Shown piece after piece: positions 33,475 to 44,269 of a stretch of 64,000 bases of DNA (position 1 is its first letter; the number at the start of each line of letters is the position of its first letter). A program made the translations under genes and the position numbers. The stretch lies in the NCBI RefSeq assembly GCF_963082655.1, contig NC_081552.1:70291465-70355464 (forward strand), read 5' to 3'. The notes beneath the pieces were generated by a model. It did no database searches. It saw nothing but the letters and a program-made list of their open reading frames with translations, and was not told where the DNA came from. The DNA comes from Stomoxys calcitrans. Lineage: Eukaryota > Arthropoda > Insecta > Diptera > Muscidae.

Positions 33475-34985
33475 TGAAACACCTTGTCTCAAGCTTTACT
33501 CCGGTGGATGAGAGGCTAGCCATAATTCGCATAAAAGTCAAATTCTTCAAGATCATCGGAGAGATTTTAATGCGAGGATAGGGAAGGAAGACATCTTTGC
33601 TCCAACAGTCGGAAAGTAGAGGCTAGTAGATTTCGCCGCAGCAAATAACATGCTAGTTAGCAGCAACAGATTTAAACATAAAAAAAATCACAAAGCCACA
33701 TGGCTGTCACCTGATAAAACACGAGGAACCAAATTGATCACGTTGTGATAGATGGAAGGTGTGTTAGATGTAGGATCGATCCGTGGAGCAAACATAAACT
33801 CGGATCATTATCTGTTGAAGCAAAGGTTGGGTACCGCAAGTGAGTATATGGAAATCACATTTAATCCAACTGTTTGAGTCCGACGATGGCGGCGAAGAGG
33901 CCATCACCAATCCCTGATGATGGTATAGAGTGTTTACCTTCCAGTCAGAATGAGTTCAAAGTAGCAGTGACCTGACTGGAGAACAACAAGGCAGCAGGAG
34001 TCTGCGCTTGAATGCTTACCCGATGATTGGAACCTAAGCACACTATGTCCCGTAAACAAGAAAGGAGACAAGACGAAATGTGCCAACTACAGAGGAATAA
34101 GTCTCCTCTCTATCGCATACAAGATAGTCTCGAGCGTACTGTGTGAAAGATTAAAACGTCTAAGTTTGGTATCCCTAATAAGACTCTGCAGGATGACTCT
34201 TGCTGATACACGTTCCTCAGTAATAATAGGAAAGAATCTCTCCGAAGCATTTAATACCAAACGGAAGTAGTAACTGCAGCCTTCGAAAGAATCGAAAGAG
34301 TGTCAGTGAAAATGGGTCTGGTAGTAAATAAAGATAAGACAAAATAAATGGTTTCAATTCCCATAACGCCTTGTACAACCCATCAGATAAAAAAAATGAA
34401 GAAAATTGGGAACCACAACTTTTAAATAATCGGCAACTTTATCTACCTCGACACCGCCGTAACCGAAACGAAGGGCATCAGTTCTGAAATAAAACGAAGA
34501 ATAATACTGGCAAACAGATGTAACTTTGGATTAAGTAAGCAGTTTAAAAACAAGGTCACCTCTTTATTATATGGTTCTGAGGCATGTGTACTTGTGAAAG
34601 CAGACGATGCAGTGCTTGGAGTGTCTGATAGGAAAATTCTTCATAAAATAAATGGACCAGTTTGCGTTAACGGAGCATATAGGCTTCGCATAAACCACGA
34701 ACTGTATGAGCTGTATGACGACGATAGTATAGTAACACGTATTAAAATAGATCGGCTGCGTTGGCTGTTGTCAGTATGTTGTCAGTATGGATGAAGAAGC
34801 TCCAGCAAACACGGTGGTACACGCAAACCTGGACGACCAAAAGCCGAATGGAAAGATCAAGTGGTGGAAGACACTTTGAAACTTGGTTTCAGGGATTTTA
34901 GAATGAGCGAAGAAGATTGAGGCACTTGGAACGCTATTCTACGTTCGGCTAGTGGAACAAATGTTCTGTCATAGCCATAGGCTAG
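33475..34985 (+). pseudogene. RTE-type LINE remnant (endonuclease, reverse transcriptase, C-terminal region)
   Basis: Translation in shifting frames shows endonuclease blocks (FNARIGKEDIFAPTVGK, LVDFAAANNMLVSS, KATWLSPDKTRGTK, then INSDHY). Reverse-transcriptase blocks (CANYRGISLL, VLCERLK) follow. The C-terminal region reads LGVSDRKILHKINGPVCV, ELYELYDDDS and IDRLRWL in the 66-codon frame at 34594-34794. Internal deletions and stops mean it is non-functional. It is the same family as 12360-12971 plus 25696-27770, which it helps to reconstruct as a map. It ends near 'gaggcacttggaacg…ttctgtcatagcc'. Confidence 0.8.
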
Positions 34986-35456
34986 CAACCCCGAAAAAAG
35001 TTTTAGCTCCCCCAGAATTTAAAAAATGTCATTGTTTTAGGCAAAATTTGCCAATTTTATTGCTATTCAGGGTAGTCTATTTCGAAGATCTGTGTTTGTT
35101 AAAATATGCGACATTTTTCTGGTATAATTTGGTCTATAAGTTTTTACGGAAATTAGCGCATTCTCTATGACCTCAGCAGAATGTAATGACATTTTGTGCA
35201 CAGTTGGAAGCAAATAAGGCATGGGTATTGTGTTATGAGTATTTCAGCAATTTCAAGTGCATATGCATTAAATTTTCCAACATCTATATTGTGACCCGAT
35301 TACATGGCTTGTAATAAAGTTCCGCCATTTTTTAAGTTTAGACGATATGAAATGTGCTTGATGTACACAAAAACCGTTTGTACGAATGTTATGGTGACAA
35401 TCTGAATTCGTAGAACCGGTTTTTGCAAAATTATTCATTTCTGTTGACTTTTCTTC
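34986..35456. other. Unclassified sequence
   Basis: No gene or repeat boundary supported. Confidence 0.4.
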
Positions 35457-35705
35457 ACATGTATTTAAACCATCCTAAATGGGTATTGAAAAATTCTAAA
35501 TTTATATAAAACTTGATTTGGTATAAATTGCACCACTTATTCATCTGCAAGTTTCTGCAGCTGAAATGTTTTTAGTTGTGACCTGCAGACCTGTAGCCGA
35601 CATTCTGGTGTACAGTTTAACTGAAACTTCGCCGGGACAAGGTACTCAAGTTCTACATACCTATTCTAAATTTGAGTCGACTTAGTGTAAATGATGCCAC
35701 ACACA
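35457..35705 (+). repeat. Interspersed repeat W, unit 1
   Basis: The unit 'atttaaacc…tataaattgcaccacttattcatctgcaagtttctgcagctgaaatg…cagccgacattctg' recurs at 37008-37320 in about two further copies. The repeat was split here by later insertions (repeat R and Helentron-like H6), which occupy 35706-37019. Confidence 0.5.
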
Positions 35706-36430
35706 CACACAGAAACAACAATTTTGCAATTTGGATTTATGATAAGCTCAAAAATCCAATTAAAGTGTTATTATTAACTCAATGAACTATTCATTTGAAA
35801 TTTACCATTTATTTTAAATAACATTTTTACTGCTTTAATAAAAATAAAAAATAATTGATATTGTATTGTATAATATTGAAAAAAATATTTATATATTTTC
35901 TTAAGGTTTGCAAAAAAGAAAAGTCGTCGATTCCATTTTGAGCCACTCTTCGTTGTCGGGAACACCATCTGTAAAGAGTATTATAAACAATATAATTTAT
36001 ATACATACATATTTGAAATGAATCGTAATAAATACCCATCTTAGCATTTTGCGTGGAATACCACGAAATCTAGATCCAAACGTGTTATCTTCCATTCTCA
36101 GCGCCCAAGTCAATATAATCTATATATGGATAATAAAATATTAGAACAAGATAATATTATTAATATGTATTTATAAATACCATGTTTAGATTCTACAATG
36201 TCCTCCAATTTGTTGGGTTTGGCATTAATCCTAATTTTCTTGAATTGTTTTTGTTTAGCCACGACACTTGACATATATTTGACTCATTCGCATTACATAC
36301 GTGTACAAGGGAACACAATATAATTTTGTTCAATACACACTTTATACTATTCAATAACAATTTAATTCGTACAATTAAAAATATGTTCAACGTATGCCTT
36401 AGTTACAAATCACTTGCCGTGATACAAAAA
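35706..36430 (+). repeat. Interspersed repeat R, copy 2
   Basis: Partner of 1741-2100 plus 2506-2560, uninterrupted here. Begins near a short (ac)n run and extends to at least 36230. The 36231-36430 part has no other copy in the window. Confidence 0.55.
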
Positions 36431-36439
36431 ATATCGATC

Positions 36440-37019
36440 TAGTCATTCCGTCTGTAACACCTCGAAATATTCGTCTTAAACCCCATAAAGTATATATATT
36501 CTTGACCATCCCGTCGTTCTGAATCGATCTAGCCAAGTCCGTCCGTCTGTCGAATTCACGACAGCTGTCGAACGCGTTAAGCTAGCCGCTTGAAATTTTG
36601 CACAGATACTTAATATTGATGTAGTTCGTTGGGGATTGCAAATGGGCCATATCGTTTCAGATTTAGAAGTAACTCCCATATAAACCGATCTCCCGTTTCG
36701 ACTTCTTGAGCCCCAGGAAGCCGCAATTTTCATCCGATTTGGCTGAAATTTTCAACAACTGTGCCAAGTACGGTCCAAATCAGTCTACAACCTGATATAG
36801 CTCCCATGTAGACCGGTCTCCCGATCATCCTGGTTCGGTTCCTAGAAGCTTTAATTTTTGCTGGTTTGACAGAAATTTGGTATGTAGAATAAAATTATGC
36901 CCTATATCTTAATTTATTTTGTATAATTTTTTAGCTGAATCTATGGTGGTGGGTTCCCAAGACTCGACCCGGCCGAACTTAGCACGCTTTTACTTGTTCT
37001 GTGCACTCATCTGCAAGCT
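36440..37019 (+). mobile_element. Helentron-like element H6
   Basis: Opens with 'cctcgaaatattcgtcttaaaccccataaag', has about two tandem units, and ends 'ggtggtgggttccc…cgacccggccgaacttagcacgcttttacttgttc', the family's 3' hairpin and terminus. Confidence 0.65.
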
Positions 37020-37331
37020 TCAGCAGCTTACTTCTATTTCGGTGCTTTCTTGAGACCTTTACCGATATTTTGTTGTATAGTTTGTCATAAAACTCGGGTA
37101 TACATATTTAAACCACAGAACTTTAACTTTATATGAAGCCCATAGAACTACTAAAAATAGTAAACACGTAAGTTGACTTAGTATAAATGATGCCACTTAT
37201 TCATCTACACGTTTCTGCAGCTCAAATGTTTTTGTTCTAATCTGTAGATCTCAGCCGACATTTTCGTATATAGTCAGGAAGCTCGCGGGGATAAGGAACT
37301 AAAACTGCAAATCGATATTGAGAATGTCTAA
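37020..37331 (+). repeat. Interspersed repeat W, units 2 and 3
   Basis: Two further copies of the 'ttattcatctNcaNgtttctgcagct' unit, continuing 35457-35705 on the other side of the insertions. Confidence 0.5.
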
Positions 37332-37344
37332 ATTTACTAGCCAT

Positions 37345-37655
37345 TGGAGGCCACCGTAGCGCAGAGGTTAGCATGTCCGCCTATGACGCTGAACGCCTGG
37401 GTTCGAATCCTGGCGAGACAACCATAAAAAATTTTCAGCGGTGGTTTTCCCCTCCTAATGCTGGCAACATTTGTGAGGTACTATGCCATGTAAAACTTCT
37501 CTCCAAAGAGGTGTCGCACTGCGGCACGCCGTTCGGACTCGGCTATAAAAAGGAGGCCCCCTATCATTGAGCTTAAACTTGAATCGGACTGCACTCATTG
37601 ATATGTGAGAAGTTTGCCCCTGTTCCTTAATGGAATGTTCATAGGCAAAATTTGC
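37345..37655 (+). mobile_element. SINE S2, full length with perfect 13-bp target duplication
   Basis: A 311-bp tRNA-derived SINE. The head has an A box tagcgcagagg and a B box ggttcgaatcc in tRNA-like spacing. The body contains 'aaaattttcagcggtggttttcccctcctaatg', 'gtcgcactgcggcacgccgttcggactcggctata' and ends 'ccttaatggaatgttcataggcaaaatttgc'. The duplication atttactagccat flanks it at 37332-37344 and 37656-37668 without mismatch, showing target-primed insertion and a recent event. Confidence 0.92.
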
Positions 37656-37668
37656 ATTTACTAGCCAT

Positions 37669-38221
37669 CAAAATCGCATAAAAATATTCTAGAAAGGTTT
37701 ATTCCGGAGTATGACAATTATAGTGGATATGGGAAAGACTCATATCAAATTCGAATTGGGAACATACTTACCAAATTCACAACTCGAACGACATGACCAA
37801 CTCAAATATGTTCGAGAAAGGTTTGGTCCATACTCCAAGTTGAATGTAACACTATGTTGGATATTTGACAATTAATGGTGGTTGTTTTTTTTGGAATGAG
37901 TAAGGTGCAAACAAAGTGCGCGCTGAAAGCCGAACCGATATTGTCAACGATTGTCAATCGATAACGATTGTGAGTGCGAGAAACTGGTTAAAAACAAGTC
38001 AATACAAATAAGCTTGTGCGTAACATAGTGAACGCCGATCAGAGCAGAGAGCAATGCCGATTGAGTGCGAGAAAACAGATCCAAAACGTTTTTCGCGCTT
38101 ATTTATATTGTTGATGTTGTGCTTTTTAGCGTGCAGGAATGCTTTTTAATGTTTTAGGCATAAAACAAAATGCATGTCAATCAAATAATAATTGAAAATT
38201 ATTCCGGCATTATATAAATAG
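37669..38221. other. Unclassified sequence
   Basis: Nothing I recognise. A pair of loosely similar segments (…tctagaaaggtttattccgg… and …ttcgagaaaggtttggtcc…) is present at 37690-37840. Confidence 0.4.
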
Positions 38222-40156
38222 CTAGCTGAACCGGGCCCGCTCCGCTGCGCCTTCTTTTTCTTTATATGGAACAAAATTATCCTTTGAATATTTATTTCCT
38301 ACAATTAAAGAGCTTTTAGTGAAATACCATGCTACGACTAATAGTTTAACAATATAAGTGCCTTTATCTGAATCCCATATGATCTTTATTGGTCTACGAA
38401 TTTAGGTTTGAATGTAAGGTGTACTCCATTCTTACAATACTTCATTTCAGCCCGATATTCTCATGATGTCTGATTTAGTGGTGTTTTAGGGGGAGAGGTG
38501 GTCCCCCAGATACTTGGCCCTGAAAAAATATCAGCATCGTGCTCTTCTCTCAAATATCATTTATTTTAACTCCATATTGCCATTGGCTTAAGAGGAGTTT
38601 ACAGGATGAGGCGTCCCCCAAACACATGGCTCCAAAATAGGTTATCAAATTGGCATGGTTAAAAATCTTTTCCCCTTTGGGGGTGTTTCGGGATAGGGGT
38701 GACGCCCTAAATACATGGTCCTGCATTTCGATATCAAATTCGTATTCTACTCCCAAATACCTTTATTTGAGCCCCATATTGCGATGGTCACTAAAAAATT
38801 TCTGTTTGTGGGGTATTTTGGATATCAATTCTTGCGAAAATTCTTGCTCTAGACCCAATACCTTTCATTTAAGCTCCACATTGACATGGTGGGTAAATAT
38901 GCCCGATTTAGGGGTATTTTGGGGATTGGGATAGTCCCCCAAACACTAAGCCCGGAAAATCTATGGACAACGTACTCTATTCTCATATATCTATATATCA
39001 TTTATTTGAACCCCATGTTGCCATTGCCCTCAAAATTGGATATCAAATTCGTTTTCTAATCTCTTTTTAACTCCTTATTGCAAAAGTCAGCTAAAATGTC
39101 CGGTTTGAGGTATTGACCCTAAAAACTATAAATATTAAGTTCCACTCTCTTTAAGACCCAAATTGTCTTGGTGACCAAATACGTCCTATTTGGGGGTTGT
39201 TATGGTGGTGGGACGTCCCCTAGACAGTTGGTCCCTAATGTTGATATCACATACATAGTCTACTCCCACATACCTTTAATTTGAGCCCCATATTTCCATA
39301 GTCGGCAAAGACGACCGGCTTAGGGGGTGTTTTGGGGGATGGGCGGCCACTCAGTGAGTTGGCCTTGAAAATATATATCGGATTCGGGTTGCACTTTAAA
39401 AACCCTCTTATTTGAGCCTCATATTGCAACAGTCAGCAAATACTTACTATTTGGGTGGTGTTGTGGGAGTGGGGTGGACATAGATACTTTTCTCGAATAT
39501 TGATATCAAATTCGTGCTTTACTCCCAAAGACCTTTCATTTGAGCCCCATATTGCTATGGTCGTAAATTTGTCCCATTTGGGGGATGTTTTTGGTGAGAG
39601 GCGGCCCCCTAAACACTTGGTCCCATATTTGGATATCAGATTCGTATTCTACATTCAAATACCTTTTACTTAAGCCCCATATTCCCATGGTCAGTAAATA
39701 AGTCCGATTTAGGGGTGTTTTGGGTGATCCCCTTAGCACTTTGTTCGACAATTGGATATCAGATACGTTTTCTTATCCTAAATACCTTTCATTTGAGTCC
39801 CATATTGTCGTGATTGGTCTAAATATATGTTTGGTAGGTTTTAGGGTGGGGCAGCCTCCCTATGTGCCCCATCCGAAATTTGATACCAAATTTTTATTTT
39901 TAGGGTACTATATGAGAGCACACAAAATTCCGCTTAATTCGCACCACCCATCTCTGAGATCTGGCGTTTCTGAAAATTAGGGTAAGGGGGAGGGTCCGCC
40001 CCCCTTCAGATATCAAAAAATGTAGTACCCACGGGGTCATTATGCACCATCTGTGAAAATTTCAAGAAAATCGGTTCAGCCGTTTCTGAGTCTATAAGGA
40101 ACACACAAACAAACAAACCTACAAACAAACACAAATTGATTTTTATATATAAGATA
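38222..40156 (+). mobile_element. CTAGCTGA-type repeat, long copy
   Basis: Begins ctagctgaaccgggcccgct and contains at least ten degenerate units ('atatcaaattcgtattctactcccaaatacctttNatttgagccccatattgcNatggtc…ttNgggNgNgttttggg'). It ends with 'aaaatttcaagaaaatcggttcagccgtttctgagtctat', a caaacaaacaaa run and 'aaattgatttttatatataagata'. The 3' end resembles tails shared by many insect non-LTR elements. Noncoding; class not certain. Confidence 0.6.
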
Positions 40157-40241
40157 GGATCGGAAATGGATTTGGATGTTGGATGTTGCAAACGGAATAA
40201 CAAAATGAATATACCCCCATCCTTCGGTGGTGGGTATAAAA
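40157..40241 (-). mobile_element. Helentron-like 5'-end fragment H7
   Basis: About 85 bp identical in style to the right end of 47095-48208 ('ggatcggaaatggat…gcaaacNgaataacaaaatgaatatacccccatccttcggtggtgggtataaaaa'). Confidence 0.65.
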
Positions 40242-40273
40242 AAAGACTAAATGATTTCTATTTAATATGTAGT

Positions 40274-40331
40274 CATATGGTATGGTGGTGGTCTATTAAT
40301 GACTATTCATAGACAACCACCATACCATATG
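40274..40331. repeat. Perfect-type hairpin, 21-bp arms with 16-nt loop
   Basis: Left arm begins catatggtatggtggt and right arm ends accaccataccatatg; 20 of 21 pairs match. A related half-site appears at about 63202-63222. Confidence 0.85.
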
Positions 40332-40599
40332 ATCCACTATAAGCGAGTAGCACTAACATTTAAATTAGAGTCGTCTGGAAGTCTTCAACTGAAATCGTTT
40401 GATCCAATAAAAAACATGCCAACATGAGAGAGGGCAGAGTGGTAAAAATTAATCATCAGCATGTATCTATGTTATGACAACCTATCGGGCCTTTAAATAA
40501 AGAAAAATAAAATATATGAACATAGAAAGGATCTAAAAGCAAAAAAATTGTCAACAAATTCTGGGGTGGTATGCCTAGGAAAGCCGCCAACACCCAAAA
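40332..40599. other. Unclassified spacer
   Basis: AT-rich, nothing supported. Confidence 0.4.
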
Positions 40600-41035
40600 C
40601 CCGGCAAACGGATTTATAGACCAACCACTACAATATGGGACTCAAATTAAAGGTATTTGAGAGTACGAAACGAATCTGAGATCACATTGCGGAACTAAGT
40701 GTTTCGTGGATCACCCCTTCACTATAAAACCCCTCAAATCGGACATATTTACCGACCATGGCAATATGGATCTTAAATGAAAGGTTTTTAGGAATAGAGC
40801 ACGAAATTGACTTTCACTTTTGAGACCAAGTCTCTTGGGGTCCACCACACCCCAAGAAGGACTTTTACTGACCATTGCAATGTGGGGTTTAAATAAGAGG
40901 TACTTGAGTGTAGCAAACCCCATAGGGAAATTGGAATACATTTTCAACTACAATTACGCAGAAATTTTCAAATTTAGGGTACTCCTCTCCAACATAGTAT
41001 AATCGGGCGCAGCAGAGCGGGCCGGGCTCAGCTAG
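40600..41035 (-). mobile_element. CTAGCTGA-type repeat, short inverted copy
   Basis: Minus strand begins ctagctgagcccggcccgct and contains two or three of the same units as 38222-40156. It lies head to tail in opposite orientation. Its 3' part is missing. Confidence 0.6.
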
Positions 41036-41294
41036 TAAGTTATAAGGGAATGTCCTACTGAATGAAATCAGCAAGTTTATTTGCTTTAAAATCTATTATC
41101 TAAAAAAAGTAATCGGTGAAAAATATCGTGAAAAACGAATATAGTACCAGTCTTTATAGACAAATTTTCTTCTCGCATGAAAATAAGGGCCAATAAGCTT
41201 GGCTTGGCTCCGCTCGGCATCAGCGCCCACTCTGTGCGTACCCTTAGTGTGTACAAATGTGTATACCCATGTGTTTTTTTTTTTGTATGTACTA
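41036..41294. other. Unclassified spacer
   Basis: No supported feature. Confidence 0.4.
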
Positions 41295-42216
41295 CCCAGC
41301 AAACCAAATGTCGGATGTCCGACATGTCTGAACAATTTCAGAACAATCTTCGTACCGATTTCTGTCCGACTTGTCTGAGGAAAAATAAATATTTTTGTTA
41401 TGATTTTATTTTGTTTGCCTATTAATGGAGCCCACCGTGGCACAGAGGTTAGCATGTCCGCCTATGACACCGAACTCCTGGATTCAAATCCCTGCGTGAA
41501 CACCAGAAAATTATTTAGCTGTGGCTATCCCCATACTAATGCTGACTACATTTGTGAGGTATCCTGCCGTGTTAAAACTTCTCTACCAGGTGGTGTCGCC
41601 ATGCGGCAAGCCGCTCGGACTCGGTATAAAAAAGTACTCCCCTAATTATTGAGCTTAAACATTAATCGGACTGCTGTCATTGATATGAGAGACGTATCCC
41701 CTGTTCCTTAATGGAATGTGCATGGAAAATTTATTAATTTCTCTCCTACTTATCTTCGCCACAGACAGTAATTTTTGTTTTTTTGCTTGATGTTTTAACG
41801 ATTTGCATGTCTGTTTTTGTGTAACATTTTGTAACTATTGAACCAGGTAACTGTTATGTCCAATTCTTTATGAATGTGATTTATATTATTGTTGTTATTG
41901 TTGGTACACGAGTGATGTAAATTTGCGTCTCACGTGTCAACGCGTTTAGAACATATTTACATCGCACGGGAAACAACAATAACATAAATAAGCATCCGAT
42001 TTCAATACGAAATTACTTCCAAAATCATTTTAGACTTCTTTACGAAGTTTCGTCAAAAAAATTCCCTTTCCGAATTTCCCAAGGATTTTCTTCTGATCTC
42101 GTCCCGATTACACTCCGAAACTTCGAAATTTCGCTCCGAAATGATGTCAACCACTCCATATGTGTTTCGTAATGATTTCAGATCCGAAGTCGGATCGTAC
42201 CGATTGGTTTGCTGGG
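41295..42216. mobile_element. Candidate TIR element with CCCAGCAAACCAA ends
   Basis: The left end cccagcaaaccaaatgtcgg and right end ccgattggtttgctggg form an inverted repeat with a 13-bp perfect core. A SINE (41426-41731) lies inside. Another imperfect palindrome (arms near 41890-41930 and 41955-41995, sharing ttattgttgtt and gatgtaaat) is internal. No target duplication was clear and no transposase is present, so the superfamily is unknown. Confidence 0.5.
41426..41731 (+). mobile_element. SINE S3
   Basis: Full-length copy of the same tRNA-derived SINE as 37345-37655, with a more diverged head (B box ggattcaaatcc). It is flanked by a short tattaa duplication. It sits inside the CCCAGCAAACCAA element. 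Confidence 0.85.
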
Positions 42217-42457
42217 AAGCAATTTGATTTGTTTGTATATCTCCGAAAAAATGCTTTAGAACTGAGCGCATGCACGTATTTTGAGTAGTTTGTTTTGCTA
42301 TTTGGCACAAATTGCATGCATTTTTTTGTTTGCAAACTAATAAAAGAGGCAAACAGTTAATTTTGATGCTAATTTTTAGCTTTTTTATGGCAAAGTTAAT
42401 ACCATTTTAATATGTAGAATGAATAACCTCTGCCATTTGCTTTTTAAACATCATGCT
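42217..42457. other. Unclassified spacer
   Basis: No supported feature. Confidence 0.4.
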
Positions 42458-42559
42458 AATATTGCCCATTACTTCAGTTCAAATAGTCCATTCGTAAGGT
42501 AAAATCAAGCAAATGTTGCCCGTTACTTCAGTTCAAAAAGTCCATTCGTAAGGTAAAAA
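42458..42559 (+). repeat. Tandem duplication, two 54-bp units
   Basis: The unit around ttgccc(a/g)ttacttcagtt … agtccattcgtaaggtaaaa repeats with ttgccc at 42462 and 42516. Confidence 0.85.
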
Positions 42560-42644
42560 TTTGCACCACTCTTTGCAGAAAAATGGGCAGATAATGCCAC
42601 TAGCCTAATAATAAACCCAAACTGTCGTTTTTTCATTGTCCATT

Positions 42645-42890
42645 TATGAACCGATAGCAGCTACATAGACATATAGTACGATCTGGACCAAATCGCTATG
42701 TCAAATTTCGGCAATCAATCAATAAAGGCGCCTTTTATGGGCCCAATACCTTAAATGGGGAGAACGGTATATAAGGCAGCTATATCCAAATATAGACCGA
42801 TCTTAACCATATTCGACATGGCTGTAATCGGTCTTTATGGGGTTGTATCAAGATATAATCTGATATAACTCATCTTTGAGCTTATCTTAT
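42645..42890 (-). mobile_element. Helentron-like fragment H8
   Basis: One and a half units with 'ggcagctatatccaaatatagaccgatc' in minus orientation. No ends preserved. Confidence 0.55.
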
Positions 42891-43049
42891 CCCCTGGTAC
42901 AGCTTTTACAACATACCCTTTTTGTTCTGTTAGATTCATATAACACTAAAAACTTTTCAAGCTATAAAATTTAATGACTTTTTAAACTATTTATTAATTC
43001 TTGGACTATAATCGCTTTTTTGATTTTTGCCAATGGGCGCCACCACTTT

Positions 43050-43974
43050 GCTACGGAACGCAATTAATATCAGAGCTAACGAAAAACCTGTAGGGTACTG
43101 GGGGACCTTTTGCCTCAGTAGTTTAAGTGGGGTAACAAAATGTACGTTGAAGTCTCAGGGCGGCAGTATTGAAGACCGTTGTTGTGTGCGTTGTAGTCTC
43201 GGGAAGGATCTCTTGTAGTCCTGGCCGAACTCTTCTGGCTTGATGATTATGGTAGGTAGTGGAGTCGATCATTCGCGGACTATCTTCCTGGAGTAGAAGT
43301 CTTGCCTGACTTTTGGCTTATTCGCTTGATCTGCATAATCCTATTGAACCTAAAGGCAGAGTATGATTTTGTCAGGTGAGCCTGTATTATCCTTGCGGAT
43401 CTTTAGCCTCAGAGGTTCTGGGAGGTTCTGAATGCGCTATAGTCTCAGGACGGGCTCATGAAGTCCTGGTTGAACTCTTGTTTTTATTGATGTGGTAGCA
43501 GAGTGCCATGTTCTATCTTTCATCTGCCTGGGTCTGTTAAATATACAGGACCAGGAACTCTGCGACTAAGGTGGGGTGCATCCAGAAGGATCTGGGTCTG
43601 AGTCGAATGGGTCTGGCTGGGTAGTTAAACAGGTGACATGTGCTACGTTGTCCCATGTCACAATCGGGACACACATCCTGCACGTTGGCAGCAATCTTTG
43701 CTCTAGGACTTAAGGCGGCAGCATCCGTTGGTGCAATGGGTGGCGATCATTTTTCAAGGACAACATTCACCCAGGAGCTGTTCACTGCATCTAAAACCTT
43801 GTATTTGTGAATGTTGTTCAGACCCGCTTAATCTGCCGCTTGATCTAGAGGTTCTTTCTTGTGGCGCTGAACCTCACGCTTTTTAATATGAAGGTCCACC
43901 TTAAGGCTTCTGCGTGGTGGATGGTTACTGCGATAACAGCCCTGAAGGTATTGCAAAGACATACTGTTTACAAC
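43050..43974 (-). pseudogene. Probable LINE untranslated and coding debris
   Basis: A GC-richer stretch with phrases such as 'gtgacatgtgctacgttgtcccatgtcacaatcgggacacacatcctgcacgttggca', which I associate with the 5' region of muscoid non-LTR elements. There is no intact frame. The call rests mainly on style. Confidence 0.35.
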
Positions 43975-44269
43975 ACGTATAAATGCTTCAATGTTGTCTT
44001 CCAATGCGTCAATTGAAGCGGGCTTGTCTGTATAGACATGAGCTTTAACATAGACCCACACAAAAAGTCAAAAGGCGTGAAATAAAATATTTACCGAACA
44101 CGCCTCTCAATAAGTCCATTATTACACGTGTTGTATGCCATGTGGCACCGTCTTGTTGAAACCACGGCAGCGCTTACCATTCACAGTTACGTTGCAAATC
44201 GCATCATCTTTGAAGAAGTACGGTCCAATGATGCCACCAGCCCATAAACCGCACCAAGCTGTGACTTTT
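43975..44269 (-). mobile_element. Mariner-like element X3, 3' part
   Basis: Minus strand shows VSTRRCHMAYNTCNN-like and KPASIDALEDNIEAFIR blocks of the same transposase as X1 and X2. It is separated from its 5' part by Helentron-like H9. Confidence 0.7.

Noticed and set aside
37351..37420. tRNA gene at the SINE head
   Set aside because: A and B boxes are present, but the sequence lies within a 311-bp SINE with a target duplication and the cloverleaf is not convincing.
38222..41035. A single 2.8-kb DNA transposon with 30-bp TIRs
   Set aside because: Internal units near each end are also inverted relative to each other and a typical non-LTR 3' tail lies at 40150, favouring two separate copies.
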